64,000 nt of DNA from Rhodalgimonas zhirmunskyi (GTDB taxonomy: Bacteria; Pseudomonadota; Alphaproteobacteria; Rhodobacterales; Rhodobacteraceae). Both the position numbers and the translations under genes were made by a program. Below are positions 1 through 8,579 of this stretch, piece after piece (within the stretch, counting starts at the first letter, position 1; every line of letters starts with the position of its first letter). A model generated the notes under the pieces. The model was not told where the DNA came from. It did no database searches and saw nothing but the letters and a program-made list of their open reading frames with translations. Location: positions 1,178,001-1,242,000 of the forward strand of contig JANFFA010000001.1 of NCBI GenBank assembly GCA_030848925.1. The letters are read 5' to 3'.

Positions 1-146
1 ACATCGGCGGCGAGATCGCGCAGTCGAACATGGGCCTGCCCTCGGCCGCGATCCAGGCATTCCAGGGGATGCTGCTGTTCTTCCTGCTGGCGGTAGACCT
101 TTTGACCAATTACCGCATTCGCCTTGCCGCGAAAGGAGCCGCATGA
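1..146 (+). CDS. ABC transporter permease, C-terminal fragment (nucleoside/BMP type)
   Basis: Only the last 47 codons lie in the window; the frame starts at base 3 and stops with TGA at 144-146. The visible part ends in a hydrophobic helix (MLLFFLLAVDLL) followed by a short basic tail, the usual end of an inner-membrane permease of the simple-sugar/nucleoside family. Its stop overlaps the next permease start as ATGA, and a BMP-type binding protein follows, so it is probably the first of two permeases of one importer. The ATPase gene would lie upstream, outside the window. The family call rests mainly on the neighbours. Confidence 0.75.
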   Translation, partial: IGGEIAQSNMGLPSAAIQAFQGMLLFFLLAVDLLTNYRIRLAAKGAA

Positions 147-1066
147 TGGACCTTTCCTCGATTTCGCCCGAGCTTTTGCTGGCCTCATTGATGGTGGCGG
201 CGACGCCGATCCTGTTGGCGGCGGTGGGCGAGTTGATCGTCGAGCGGGCGGGTGTGCTGAACCTCGGGGTCGAGGGGATGATGATCACCGGCGCGATCTG
301 TGGATTTGCCGTCACGATCGAGAGCGGCTCGCCCACATTGGGTTTTGTCGCGGCGGCGGCGGGGGGCGCGGGATTGTCGCTGTTGTTCGCCCTTCTGACG
401 CAATTCGCGCTGGCCAATCAGGTGGCGAGCGGTCTGGCGCTGACGCTGTTCGGGCTGGGGCTGTCCGCCCTTCTGGGGCAGGGTTATGTCGGGCTGAAAC
501 CGCCGTTGATGGCGGATATCCATATCCCCGGACTGTCGGATATTCCCTATCTGGGGACCGTGCTTTTCACCCATGATCCGATGGTCTATTTCGGGCTGCT
601 GCTGGTGGCGGCGGTCTGGTGGTTCCTGAACCGGACGCGCGGCGGGCTGGTCCTGCGGGCGGTGGGCGAGAACCACGCCGCCGCGCATGCGCTGGGCTAC
701 AAGGTGGTGCGCATCCGGGTGCTGGCGATCATGTTCGGCGGTGCCTGTGCCGGGCTTGGCGGCGCTTACATCAGCCTGATCCGGGTGCCGCAATGGACCG
801 AAGGCATGACGGCGGGCGCGGGCTGGATCGCGCTGGCGCTGGTAGTGTTCGCCAGCTGGAAGCCCGGGCGCGTCTTGCTGGGTGCCTATCTTTTCGGCGG
901 TGTCACCGTGCTACAGCTGAATTTGCAGGCGGCGGGTATTGCCATTCCGGTCGAATACCTTTCCATGTCGCCCTACCTGATCACCATTCTGGTGCTGGTC
1001 ATCATGTCAGCCGACCGCTCACGCGCACCCGGCTCACTGGGACGAATTTTCCATGCTTCGGGCTGA
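143..1066 (+). CDS. ABC transporter permease (nucleoside/BMP-type importer)
   Basis: A 307-residue integral membrane protein with about eight to ten hydrophobic segments. Near the N-terminus it has the sequence GELIVERAGVLNLGVEGMM, a hallmark of the second permease of BMP-type (NupQ/YufQ-like) importers. Such permeases form the inner-membrane channel for purine nucleosides or related solutes, with a second permease (the fragment before it) and a BMP binding protein (the gene after it). It overlaps the upstream stop by four bases; an in-frame ATG three bases later (146) is an equal alternative start. The substrate is inferred from family and cannot be read from the sequence. Confidence 0.88.
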   Translation: MMDLSSISPELLLASLMVAATPILLAAVGELIVERAGVLNLGVEGMMITGAICGFAVTIESGSPTLGFVAAAAGGAGLSLLFALLTQFALANQVASGLALTLFGLGLSALLGQGYVGLKPPLMADIHIPGLSDIPYLGTVLFTHDPMVYFGLLLVAAVWWFLNRTRGGLVLRAVGENHAAAHALGYKVVRIRVLAIMFGGACAGLGGAYISLIRVPQWTEGMTAGAGWIALALVVFASWKPGRVLLGAYLFGGVTVLQLNLQAAGIAIPVEYLSMSPYLITILVLVIMSADRSRAPGSLGRIFHASG

Positions 1067-1114
1067 CCCCCGGAGCGCTGCTGCCAACTTGCACTAAACA
1101 GGGAGTATAAACCC

Positions 1115-2209
1115 ATGAAACTAACGAAACGCACGCTTCTGACCGGGGCGGCCACCGCGATTGGCCTTGCCGCCAGCGGCCTGGCCACCACCGCGATGGC
1201 CCAAGACAAGACCAAGGTCGGCTTCATCTATGTCGGCCCGGTGGGCGACGGCGGCTGGACCTATGAACACAACAAGGGCCGTCTGGCCGTGATGGAGCAT
1301 TTCGGCGACAAGGTCGAAACCGTCTATCAGGAAAACGTGCCCGAGGGCGCGGATGCCGAGCGCGCCATCACCCAGATGGCGCTTCAGGGGGCCGACCTGA
1401 TCTTTACCACCTCGTTCGGCTACATGGACCCGACGATCAACGTGGCGAAGAAATTCCCCAACGTGAAGTTCGAGCACGCCACCGGCTATAAAACCGCCGA
1501 GAACGTGGGCGTCTATTCGGCCCGCTTCTATGAGGGCCGCGCCGTTCAGGGCACCATCGCGGGCCACCTGACCAAGTCGAACACCGTCGGCTATATCGGC
1601 TCGTTCCCGATCCCCGAAGTGATCCGGGGCATCAACAGCGCCTATATCCACGCCAAGAAAGTGAACCCCGAGGTCAAGTTCAAGATCGTCTGGGCCTATA
1701 CCTGGTTCGACCCGGCGAAAGAGGCGGACGCGGCCAAGGTTCTGATCGAACAGGGCGCGGACGTGATCCTACAGCACACCGACTCGACCGCGCCACAGGC
1801 CGCGGCGCAGGCGGCGGGCAATGTCTATACCTTCGGGCAGGCCTCGGACATGGCGGAATTCGCGCCGATGCCGCGGGTGTCCTCGATCATCGACAACTGG
1901 GCGCCCTATTACATCGCCCGCACCCAAGCCGTGATGGACGGCACATGGGCGAGCGACAGCACCTGGGACGGCATCGGCCCGGGCATGGTTGGCATCGGTG
2001 AGATCTCCGACGCGGTTCCCGCCGAGGTGAAAGCCGAGGCGCTGGCGCTGAAGGACAAGATCGCATCGGGCGAATACCACCCCTTCACCGGCCCGCTGAA
2101 AAAGCAGGACGGCAGCGATTGGCTGGCCGAGGGCGAAGTGGCCGATGACGGCACGCTGGCTGGCATGAACTTCTATGTCGAAGGCATCGAAGGCGACATT
2201 CCTAAGTAA
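1115..2209 (+). CDS. BMP family ABC transporter substrate-binding protein
   Basis: A 364-residue secreted solute-binding protein. Residues 1-29 form a Sec signal peptide (basic KLTKR, hydrophobic core, cleavage after TAMA). The mature part opens with KVGFIYVGPVGDGGWTYEH, the typical start of basic membrane protein/Med-family nucleoside-binding proteins, and contains the GADLIFTTSFGYMD segment of the fold. It lies 48 bases after the permease gene and would deliver the ligand to those permeases. A strong intrinsic terminator follows the stop, so it ends the operon. Nucleosides are the best known ligands of this family; the exact ligand here is unknown. Confidence 0.92.
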   Translation: MKLTKRTLLTGAATAIGLAASGLATTAMAQDKTKVGFIYVGPVGDGGWTYEHNKGRLAVMEHFGDKVETVYQENVPEGADAERAITQMALQGADLIFTTSFGYMDPTINVAKKFPNVKFEHATGYKTAENVGVYSARFYEGRAVQGTIAGHLTKSNTVGYIGSFPIPEVIRGINSAYIHAKKVNPEVKFKIVWAYTWFDPAKEADAAKVLIEQGADVILQHTDSTAPQAAAQAAGNVYTFGQASDMAEFAPMPRVSSIIDNWAPYYIARTQAVMDGTWASDSTWDGIGPGMVGIGEISDAVPAEVKAEALALKDKIASGEYHPFTGPLKKQDGSDWLAEGEVADDGTLAGMNFYVEGIEGDIPK

Positions 2210-2233
2210 GCCTTTCGTCCCGCTTTGAAACAG

Positions 2234-2265
2234 GCCCCGTCCGGTGCATCCGGGCGGGGCTTTTT
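2234..2265 (+). terminator. Intrinsic terminator after the BMP transporter operon
   Basis: GCCCCG (2234-2239) pairs with CGGGGC (2255-2260), extended inside by CCGG/CCGG pairing, and is followed at once by five T residues. Confidence 0.88.
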
Positions 2266-2318
2266 CGTGATCGGTTGCGCCGCAATTGCGATGCCGCAGC
2301 GCTTACGCGAGGCGTGGA

Positions 2319-2400
2319 GGGGGGCCAGCCCCCAAGGTGCAGACTGCTGCGCAGCCTGCACCCTCCCCCGGGATATTTTCGGCAAGATGAAGCCGGGGGG
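2319..2400. repeat. Palindromic intergenic element (REP-like)
   Basis: The stretch holds nested inverted repeats (GGGGGCCAGCCCCC; GGTGCAG at 2336-2342 with CTGCACC at 2356-2362) followed by CCCCCGGGATATTTTCGGCA. From memory, very similar CCCCGGGATATTT-type strings recur between genes of Rhodobacteraceae, so this may be a dispersed extragenic palindrome. I see no second copy in this window, so its repeat status is inferred. Confidence 0.4.
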
Positions 2401-2460
2401 TGGCAGCGGTGCGCCGGTTTGCCCCTTTTCCTGTGGGCGAGCGCATGGCAGGGTCACGCC

Positions 2461-3393
2461 ATGAGCAAGATTTTCACACAGAGCGGCGCGCCCGTTTCGC
2501 GCCATGCCTTCGGCACCATGCAATTCGGCGGCAAGGCCGATGAAGAACAGAGCGCGGCGATGTTTCATGCCGCGCGGATCGTCGGGATCAACCATTTCGA
2601 CACCGCGCATCTTTATACCGGCGGCAGTTCGGAAGAGATGCTGGGACAACTGGCGGCGCGCGATCGCGACGCGCTGATCATTGCGACGAAGGTCGGCTAT
2701 GCCGATGGCACCCCGCCCGAGAAGCTGCGCGCGGATTTCGATATCTCGCGCCGGCGGTTGGGGATGGAGATGGTCGATATCCTCTACCTGCATCGTCATG
2801 ATCGCCAGACCCCGCTGGAGGATCAGCTTGCCGTTCTGGTCGCGTTGAAGGAGGCCGGGGCGTTGCGTTACATCGGCCTGTCGAACTTCGCGGCGTGGCA
2901 GGTGATGAAGGCGGAGCGCATCCTGCGCGAGATGGGGCATGGCGTGGATATCATCCAGCCGATGTACAACCTTGTGAAGCGGCAGGCCGAGGTCGAGCTT
3001 TTGCCGATGTGCGCCAGCGAAGGCATCGCCTGTGCGCCCTATTCGCCCTTGGGCGGCGGGTTGTTGACCGGAAAATACCTTGGCGGCGGCGCCGGGCGGC
3101 TGACCGAGGATGAGCGCTATGGCGCGCGCTATGCGCCGGGTTACATGCACGAGGCGGCGCAGGGGTTGTGCGATATCGCGGAAGGGATGGATATTCATCC
3201 CGCGACGCTGGCCGTGGCATGGGTGGCGCGGCATTGGGCCGGGCCGATGCCGATCCTGTCGGCGCGTTCGGCCGAGCAGCTGGCGCCGTCGCTTGACGCG
3301 ATTGGCTATGACATGGACGACGCGCTTTACCTGATGCTGGCGGAATTGGTGCCGTCACCACCGCCGGCGAATGACCGGTTGGAGGATCGCTGA
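2461..3393 (+). CDS. Aldo/keto reductase
   Basis: A 310-residue NAD(P)H-dependent oxidoreductase with a TIM-barrel fold, probably cytoplasmic. Visible family motifs are GTMQFGG at the first strand, FDTAHLYTGG (catalytic Asp and Tyr), IIATKVG (catalytic Lys), YLHRHD (catalytic His), and APYSPLGGGLLTGKY near the cofactor site, so the D-Y-K-H tetrad is complete. The start at 2461 is chosen because the protein aligns from MSKIF with the family N-terminus; the frame is open further upstream through the palindromic element, which is unlikely to be coding. Its stop overlaps the next start as TGATG. The carbonyl substrate is unknown. Confidence 0.9.
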   Translation: MSKIFTQSGAPVSRHAFGTMQFGGKADEEQSAAMFHAARIVGINHFDTAHLYTGGSSEEMLGQLAARDRDALIIATKVGYADGTPPEKLRADFDISRRRLGMEMVDILYLHRHDRQTPLEDQLAVLVALKEAGALRYIGLSNFAAWQVMKAERILREMGHGVDIIQPMYNLVKRQAEVELLPMCASEGIACAPYSPLGGGLLTGKYLGGGAGRLTEDERYGARYAPGYMHEAAQGLCDIAEGMDIHPATLAVAWVARHWAGPMPILSARSAEQLAPSLDAIGYDMDDALYLMLAELVPSPPPANDRLEDR

Positions 3394-4046
3394 TGGTGCG
3401 GCGGCTGAACTTGCCGGACAGCGCCTCGGTGGCAGAACCGGGCGACGGCGGGCGGATGTTCGCGCCGTCGGCGGCGCGCAACGCTGACTATATCTGCGAT
3501 CTGGTGGCGACGCACGCGCCCGCCACGGGCCGCGCGCTGGAAATCGCCAGCGGCACGGGGCAGCATATGGCGGCGCTGGCGGTGCGGCTTGTGGGGCTGG
3601 AGTGGCAACCGAGCGATCCCGATGCGGTGCGCCGGGACTCGATTGATGCGCATTGCGCGGGGCTTTCCAATGTGCGGGGGGCCGAGGACCTCGATGCCTG
3701 TGCCGTGGGATGGGGCGCGGCGCGGGGGCCGTTCGATGTGATCGTGCTGGTCAACCTGCTGCACCTGATCTCAACACCCGAAGCGCAGGTTTTGATTTCC
3801 GAGGTCGGGGCGGCGCTGGCGCCGGGCGGGGTGTTCGTGCTTTATGGTCCGTTCCTGCGCGATGGCGAGGCGACGAGCGAGGGCGACGCGCGGTTCGATG
3901 CGCAGTTGCGCGCGCAAGACCCCGAGATCGGATACAAGGACGACTGGGACGTGATCGACTGGATCCACGGCGCGGGGCTGGAATTGCGCCATGTGGTTGA
4001 AATGCCGGCCAACAACCTTGGAATCGTGGCGGCGCGGCCTGTGTAA
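3393..4046 (+). CDS. DUF938 family methyltransferase-like protein
   Basis: A 217-residue protein with a class I SAM-dependent methyltransferase fold. LEIASGTGQH is the glycine-rich SAM-binding loop, FDVIVLVNLLHLI is the motif IV strand, and GVFVLYGPF follows. The opening FAPSAARNADYICD is characteristic of DUF938 proteins, whose substrate is unknown. It is translationally coupled to the aldo/keto reductase by a one-base stop/start overlap. A cytoplasmic small-molecule methyltransferase is the likely role, but no acceptor can be proposed. Confidence 0.85.
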   Translation: MVRRLNLPDSASVAEPGDGGRMFAPSAARNADYICDLVATHAPATGRALEIASGTGQHMAALAVRLVGLEWQPSDPDAVRRDSIDAHCAGLSNVRGAEDLDACAVGWGAARGPFDVIVLVNLLHLISTPEAQVLISEVGAALAPGGVFVLYGPFLRDGEATSEGDARFDAQLRAQDPEIGYKDDWDVIDWIHGAGLELRHVVEMPANNLGIVAARPV

Positions 4047-4131
4047 GCCCGCGCGCTTGATCCGGATCAAGGCGCGCTGCGGTGCGGCGTGATCAACCGG
4101 GGGAAACCGGATATTGAAGGAGTCCCCTGGT

Positions 4132-4470
4132 ATGAGTTGGAAAGAACTGAACAAGAAAACCCGCAGCCAGTTGCGCGAGTTGAACAAGGTCATCCCCGAG
4201 ACCGCCAAGGGGTTTCAGGCGCTGTCGTCAGGGGTGAAGGAAAACGGCGTTCTGGATTTCAAGAACAAGGAATTCGTGGCCCTCGGCATCGCCGTGGCGA
4301 CGCATTGCGAATCCTGCATCGGCCTGCATGTCGAAGCGCTGATCCGCGCCGGGGCCACGCGCGAAGAAGTGGCCGACGTGCTGGCCATGACCGTGCAAAT
4401 GGGTGGCGGGCCGCTGTTGATGTACGCGGCCAAGGCGCTGGACTGTTATGATGAGTTGAGCGCGGCTTGA
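4132..4470 (+). CDS. Carboxymuconolactone decarboxylase/AhpD-like protein
   Basis: A 112-residue all-helical protein of the CMD/AhpD family. The signature HCESCIGLHVEALIRAGAT carries the two redox cysteines (CxxC) and the histidine used by AhpD-type peroxidase partners, so a thiol-redox role is more likely than lactone decarboxylation. The start is set at 4132 because GAAGGAG (4116-4122) sits nine bases before it; an in-frame ATG at 4114 precedes that site. It stands alone, with 24 bases to the next gene and no aromatic pathway genes beside it. Confidence 0.88.
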   Translation: MSWKELNKKTRSQLRELNKVIPETAKGFQALSSGVKENGVLDFKNKEFVALGIAVATHCESCIGLHVEALIRAGATREEVADVLAMTVQMGGGPLLMYAAKALDCYDELSAA

Positions 4471-4493
4471 ACAGCGCACCGACTGGGAGAGAC

Positions 4494-4976
4494 ATGATGA
4501 AAGTGATGATAACAGCGGCGGCGCTGGCGGCCTTTGCGATGCCTGTTTGGGCAGAATCCCATGGACAGGGTCAGGGGCAAGGGCAAGCTGGCGGGATGGC
4601 AGCCAAAATGGGCGGCCATTTCATCGAGAATTGGGACATCGACGGCGACGGCAAGGTCACGTTGGAAGAGGTGACCGAACGGCGCGGTGACGTATTCGTC
4701 ACGTTCGACGCGGACGAGGACGGGCGCCTTTCCTCAGAGGAGCATGACATGTTCGACGAGGCCCGCGCCAACGACATCAAGGAGATGGGCGGCGGCCAGG
4801 GCCAAGGCAACGGGCGCAACCCGGCCAACGGCATGGCGCGTGTCGTGACCGACACCAACAAGGATGGATTCGTCACCCGCGAAGAATTCATGGCCGCCGT
4901 GCCCGCGTGGTTCGCCCGGATGGACAAGAACGGCGACGGCGTGGTGACTCAAGAGGACTTCGGCCCGCGCGGTTGA
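4494..4976 (+). CDS. Secreted EF-hand calcium-binding protein
   Basis: A 160-residue protein with a signal peptide (residues 1-20, ending MPVWA). Four canonical EF-hand loops follow in order: DIDGDGKVTLEE, DADEDGRLSSEE, DTNKDGFVTREE and DKNGDGVVTQED. Glutamine-glycine runs (GQGQGQGQ after the signal and GGGQGQGNG in the middle) look like flexible linkers. All loops keep the acidic 1-3-5-12 pattern, so calcium binding in the periplasm or outside the cell is very likely; its partner is unknown. The start at 4494 follows a GGGAGA site; ATG at 4497 is equally possible. An intrinsic terminator follows the stop. Confidence 0.9.
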   Translation: MMKVMITAAALAAFAMPVWAESHGQGQGQGQAGGMAAKMGGHFIENWDIDGDGKVTLEEVTERRGDVFVTFDADEDGRLSSEEHDMFDEARANDIKEMGGGQGQGNGRNPANGMARVVTDTNKDGFVTREEFMAAVPAWFARMDKNGDGVVTQEDFGPRG

Positions 4977-4997
4977 CCGCCGATCGAGACCACGAAG

Positions 4998-5026
4998 GGG
5001 CGCGGCGCTTGTCCGCGCCCTTTTCC
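4998..5026 (+). terminator. Intrinsic terminator after the EF-hand gene
   Basis: GGGCGCGG (4998-5005) pairs perfectly with CCGCGCCC (5013-5020) around a seven-base loop and is followed by TTTT. Confidence 0.88.
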
Positions 5027-5059
5027 TTGGGCAAGGTATTGGCACAAGGGGAGAAGCTG

Positions 5060-5872
5060 ATGGAACGACGCGCGATGATTGCGGGGCTGATGGGGCTGGG
5101 CGCCCTGCCCCTTGCGGCCTGTGGTGGCAGGCGGGTCGAGCCCGAGACTGCGACGCAGGGCACATTGCGCAGCCCGCGCCTGCATCCGCCGAAATTCGGC
5201 GATCACGATCCGGTCGATTTTCCGCAGCCCCATCCCAACCGCTTTGCTGTGCATGGGATCGATCTGGCCCGGTTCCAGAGCAATGTCGATTGGCCGCGCG
5301 CGCGGGCCGGTGGGGTGAATTTCGCCTTCGTGAAGGCGACCGAGGGCGGCGACCTGCTGGATCCGAATTTCAAGGCCCATTGGCGCGGCGCGATGGGCGC
5401 GGGCGTTCCGGTGGGGGCCTATCACTTCTATTATTTCTGCACCCCGCCCGAGGTTCAGGCGCAGTGGTTCATACGCAACGTGCCCAAGCGACGGGGGATG
5501 CTTCCGCCTGTGCTGGACATGGAGTGGAACCCCTATTCGCCCACCTGTAAGCTGCGCCCGCCCGCCGCAGAGGTGCGCCGCCAGATGCGCAAGTGGATCG
5601 CCATCGTGGGGGCGCATTACGGGCAGGTGCCGATCGTCTATACCACGCCGGGGTTTTATGCCGACAACGAGTTGTCGAAGGTGCGCTCGGTCGAATATTG
5701 GCTGCGCTCGACCGCGACCCACCCGCGCGAGAAGTTTCCGGGCCAGCACTGGCATTTCTGGCAGTATTCCGGCACCGGGATCGTGCCGGGGATTGCGGAG
5801 CCGACCGACCTGAACGTGTTTCACGGCTCGTCGCAGGCTTGGGCGGCGTGGCTGGAGGCGCGGCGGGTTTAA
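5060..5872 (+). CDS. GH25 lysozyme-family lipoprotein
   Basis: A 270-residue predicted lipoprotein: the signal peptide ends in the lipobox LAAC (Cys about residue 21). The remainder is a glycoside hydrolase 25 domain: GIDLARFQ at strand 1, FAFVKATEGG, GAYHFYYF, PVLDMEWN with the catalytic Asp and Glu, PIVYTTPGFY, and WHFWQYSGTG near the end. GH25 enzymes cleave the MurNAc-GlcNAc bond of peptidoglycan, so it is probably a membrane-anchored periplasmic muramidase. The start at 5060 follows an AAGGGGAGA site; an open frame upstream overlaps the terminator and is not used. Confidence 0.92.
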   Translation: MERRAMIAGLMGLGALPLAACGGRRVEPETATQGTLRSPRLHPPKFGDHDPVDFPQPHPNRFAVHGIDLARFQSNVDWPRARAGGVNFAFVKATEGGDLLDPNFKAHWRGAMGAGVPVGAYHFYYFCTPPEVQAQWFIRNVPKRRGMLPPVLDMEWNPYSPTCKLRPPAAEVRRQMRKWIAIVGAHYGQVPIVYTTPGFYADNELSKVRSVEYWLRSTATHPREKFPGQHWHFWQYSGTGIVPGIAEPTDLNVFHGSSQAWAAWLEARRV

Positions 5873-5917
5873 CGCCGCGATGAGCCGTGCAAGGGCATAG
5901 CTTTCTCGATCCGGCGC

Positions 5918-6051
5918 GCAAGCGCCATGCCCGACCTCCCCCCAGGGAGGGCATTCTTCGATCAGCCAAGACGCATGCGGCGCTGATAATTTACTGAACA
6001 CCCGGCGCGTTTTCGTGCCTGTGCCCTCCCGAGGTCGGGCATGCCGCTTGC
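5918..6051. repeat. Long nested inverted repeat between convergent genes
   Basis: The 20-base arm at 5918-5937 matches the reverse complement of 6032-6051 at 19 of 20 positions. Inside it a second perfect 9-bp pair (GGGAGGGCA at 5945-5953 with TGCCCTCCC at 6022-6030) encloses about 68 bases. It fills the gap between the GH25 stop (5872) and the stop of the next, convergent gene (6075). It could fold into one long interrupted hairpin that stops transcription from both sides, or be a small inverted-repeat (MITE-like) element. No T-tract follows either arm. Confidence 0.7.
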
Positions 6052-6074
6052 ACGCCTCGCCGTGACTCTCAGTG

Positions 6075-8579
6075 TCAGCCGTCCTTGCGGATCACTTCGT
6101 TCTTGGGATCATAGGGGCTGTCTTCGGTGATTTCCGCATCCCAAAGCGCACCTTGCATCCGCACCTTGAGCTTGGTGCCCGGCACGGCCAGATCGGGGGT
6201 GACGTAGCCCATGCCGATGCTTTTGCCGAAAGCCACCGAATAGCCGCCCGAGGTGAGGCGACCCACCTTGGTTTCACCATCATAGAGCGCCTCGCGGCCC
6301 CATGGATCGGCGTCCTCTGGCCCGTCGATCAGCAGGGTGACGCATTTGGCGCGGATACCCGTTTCTTCCATCGCTGCCTTGCCGTGGAAGTCCTTGGACA
6401 GATCGACGAAGCGGGGCAGATCGGCCTCAAGCGGCGTGGCATCGCGGCCGAGTTCGTTGCCGAAGGCGCGGTAGCTTTTTTCCTGCCGAAGCCAGTTTTG
6501 TGCCCGCGCACCGACGGGTTTCAGCCCGTGTTTTTCGCCCGCGGCCATCAGTTGATCCCAGAGGTAGTTCTGCATCTCGATGGGGTGGTGCAACTCCCAG
6601 CCCAGCTCGCCGGTATAGGCGACGCGGATGGCGCGGACCGGGCACATGCCCAGTTCGATGTTGCGCATGGACAGCCACGGGAAGCGCTTGTTCGACAGCA
6701 CGGTTTCCGGGTCGCCATCGCGCACCAGTTCGTTCAGCACCAGCCGGGTTTTCGGGCCGGCGATGGCGAAGACGCCCCATTGGGTCGTCACGTCTTGCAG
6801 CGCGACATAGGCGCCGCCTTGGGCCATGAAATCCTCGATCGATTTCTGAAGATAATCGCGGTCATAGGCCGCCCATGCCCCGGCCGAGACGAGGTAATAT
6901 TCATCCTCGGACAGGCGCACGATGGTGTATTCGGTGCGCGTGGTCCCTGCCCCGGTCAGCGCGTAAGTCAGGTTGATCCGGCCCACTTTCGGCAGCTTGT
7001 TGCAGGTGAACTGGTCAAGGAAGGCGGTCGCCCCCGGCCCGGTGACGACATGTTTGGCAAAGGCGGTGGCGTCGATCAGGCCGACGCCTTCGCGGATCGC
7101 TTTCGCCTCGTTCACCGCGTATTGCCACCAGTCGCCCCGCCGGAAAGAGCGCGCGTCGTGATCGAAATTCGCGGGCGCATCCTTTGGCCCGTAGTAGTTG
7201 GGCCGCTCAAAGCCCGAGACACAGCCGAATTGCGCGCCGAGCGCCTTTTGGCGGTCATAGGCGGGGCCGGTGCGCAGCGGGCGGGCGGCTTCGCGTTCCT
7301 CGTCCGGGTGGTGGAGGATGAAGACGTGTTCGTAGCATTCCTCGTTCTTTTTCACCGCGTAGTCGGTGGTCATCCACTCTTCGCCGTAGCGTTTGGGATC
7401 GAGCGAGGCCATGTCGATCTCGGCCTCGCCCTCGACCATCATCTGGGCGAGATAATAGCCGGTACCACCGGCGGCGGTGATCCCGAAAGAGAAGCCCTCG
7501 GCCAGCCACATGTTGCGAAGGCCGGGGGCCGGGCCGACCAGCGGATTGCCATCGGGGGTGTAGCAGATCGGGCCGTTGAAATCGTCTTTCAAACCAACCG
7601 TTTCCGAGGTCGGGATGCGGTGGATCATCGACATGTATTCCTCTTCGATGCGCTCAAGGTCGAGCGGGAAGAGGTCGGCGCGGAAGCTGTCGGGCACGCC
7701 ATAGGCAAAGCGCGCGGGCGCGTTCAGTTCGTAAGGGCCAAGGATCCAGCCGCCGCGTTCTTCGCGGACATACCATTTGGCATCGGCGTCGCGCAGGACG
7801 GGATGTTCGCCGTGGGTCTTGCGATAGTCGACTAGCGCCGGGTCGGGTTCGGTCACGATGAACTGGTGCTCGACCGGGATGGCGGGCATCTTGATGCCGA
7901 GCATCCGGGCGGTGCGTTGGGCGTGGTTACCGGAGGCGGTGACGACATGTTCGGCGCTGATGATGATCTGTTCGTCAGAGGGCACGAGGTTGCCGCCCTT
8001 TTCGACCATCTTGGTCAGGGTGACGTCCCAGTGATCGCCCTTCCATTCGAACCCGTCGGCCTGCCATTTGCGTTCGATCATCACGCCACGCTGGCGCGCG
8101 CCCTTGGCCATGGCCATGGTCACGTCGGCGGGGTTGATATAGCCGTCGGTCGGATGGAACAGCGCGCCTTCCAGATCGTCGGTGCGCACCAGCGGCCAGC
8201 GTTCCTTGATCTGATCGGGCGTCAGGAATTCGTAAGGCACGCCGACGCTTTCGGCGGTGCTGGCGTAGAGCTGATATTCATCCATGCGCGCCTGTGTCTG
8301 CGCCATGCGCAGGTTGCCGACCACGGCGAAACCCGCGTTGAGGCCGGTTTCCTCTTCCAGCGTCTTGTAGAATTTGACCGAGTAGTCGTGGATGTGGCTG
8401 GTGGCATAGCTCATGTTGAAGAGTGGCAAGAGGCCCGCAGCGTGCCATGTGGAGCCGGAGGTCAACTCATCCCGCTCGACCAGCATCACGTCGGACCAGC
8501 CGGCGCGGGCAAGGTGGTAAGCGATCGAGGTGCCAACGGCGCCGCCGCCGATCACTAGAGCTTTGACATTGGTTTTCAT
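6075..8579 (-). CDS. FAD-dependent dimethylglycine/sarcosine dehydrogenase-like protein with GcvT domain
   Basis: An 834-residue two-part enzyme. The N-terminal half is a DAO-type FAD domain: the dinucleotide fold VIGGGAVGTSIAYHLARAG at residues 8-26, then SGSTWHAAGLLP, whose His is the site of covalent FAD linkage in dimethylglycine and sarcosine dehydrogenases. The C-terminal half is a GcvT/aminomethyltransferase domain (GPGATAFLD; GELGWELHHPIE; GRLTSGGYS), which in these enzymes passes the released one-carbon unit to tetrahydrofolate. It probably demethylates an N-methyl amine such as dimethylglycine or sarcosine. The start at 8579 (MKTNVKALVIGGG) puts the Rossmann motif at the usual distance; upstream frame is not used. 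It stands alone. Confidence 0.88.
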   Translation of the reverse strand: MKTNVKALVIGGGAVGTSIAYHLARAGWSDVMLVERDELTSGSTWHAAGLLPLFNMSYATSHIHDYSVKFYKTLEEETGLNAGFAVVGNLRMAQTQARMDEYQLYASTAESVGVPYEFLTPDQIKERWPLVRTDDLEGALFHPTDGYINPADVTMAMAKGARQRGVMIERKWQADGFEWKGDHWDVTLTKMVEKGGNLVPSDEQIIISAEHVVTASGNHAQRTARMLGIKMPAIPVEHQFIVTEPDPALVDYRKTHGEHPVLRDADAKWYVREERGGWILGPYELNAPARFAYGVPDSFRADLFPLDLERIEEEYMSMIHRIPTSETVGLKDDFNGPICYTPDGNPLVGPAPGLRNMWLAEGFSFGITAAGGTGYYLAQMMVEGEAEIDMASLDPKRYGEEWMTTDYAVKKNEECYEHVFILHHPDEEREAARPLRTGPAYDRQKALGAQFGCVSGFERPNYYGPKDAPANFDHDARSFRRGDWWQYAVNEAKAIREGVGLIDATAFAKHVVTGPGATAFLDQFTCNKLPKVGRINLTYALTGAGTTRTEYTIVRLSEDEYYLVSAGAWAAYDRDYLQKSIEDFMAQGGAYVALQDVTTQWGVFAIAGPKTRLVLNELVRDGDPETVLSNKRFPWLSMRNIELGMCPVRAIRVAYTGELGWELHHPIEMQNYLWDQLMAAGEKHGLKPVGARAQNWLRQEKSYRAFGNELGRDATPLEADLPRFVDLSKDFHGKAAMEETGIRAKCVTLLIDGPEDADPWGREALYDGETKVGRLTSGGYSVAFGKSIGMGYVTPDLAVPGTKLKVRMQGALWDAEITEDSPYDPKNEVIRKDG

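Noticed and set aside
6072-7835. 587-codon plus-strand open frame opposite the FAD dehydrogenase
   Set aside because: The minus strand has full FAD and GcvT motifs; this frame has none and no ribosome site.
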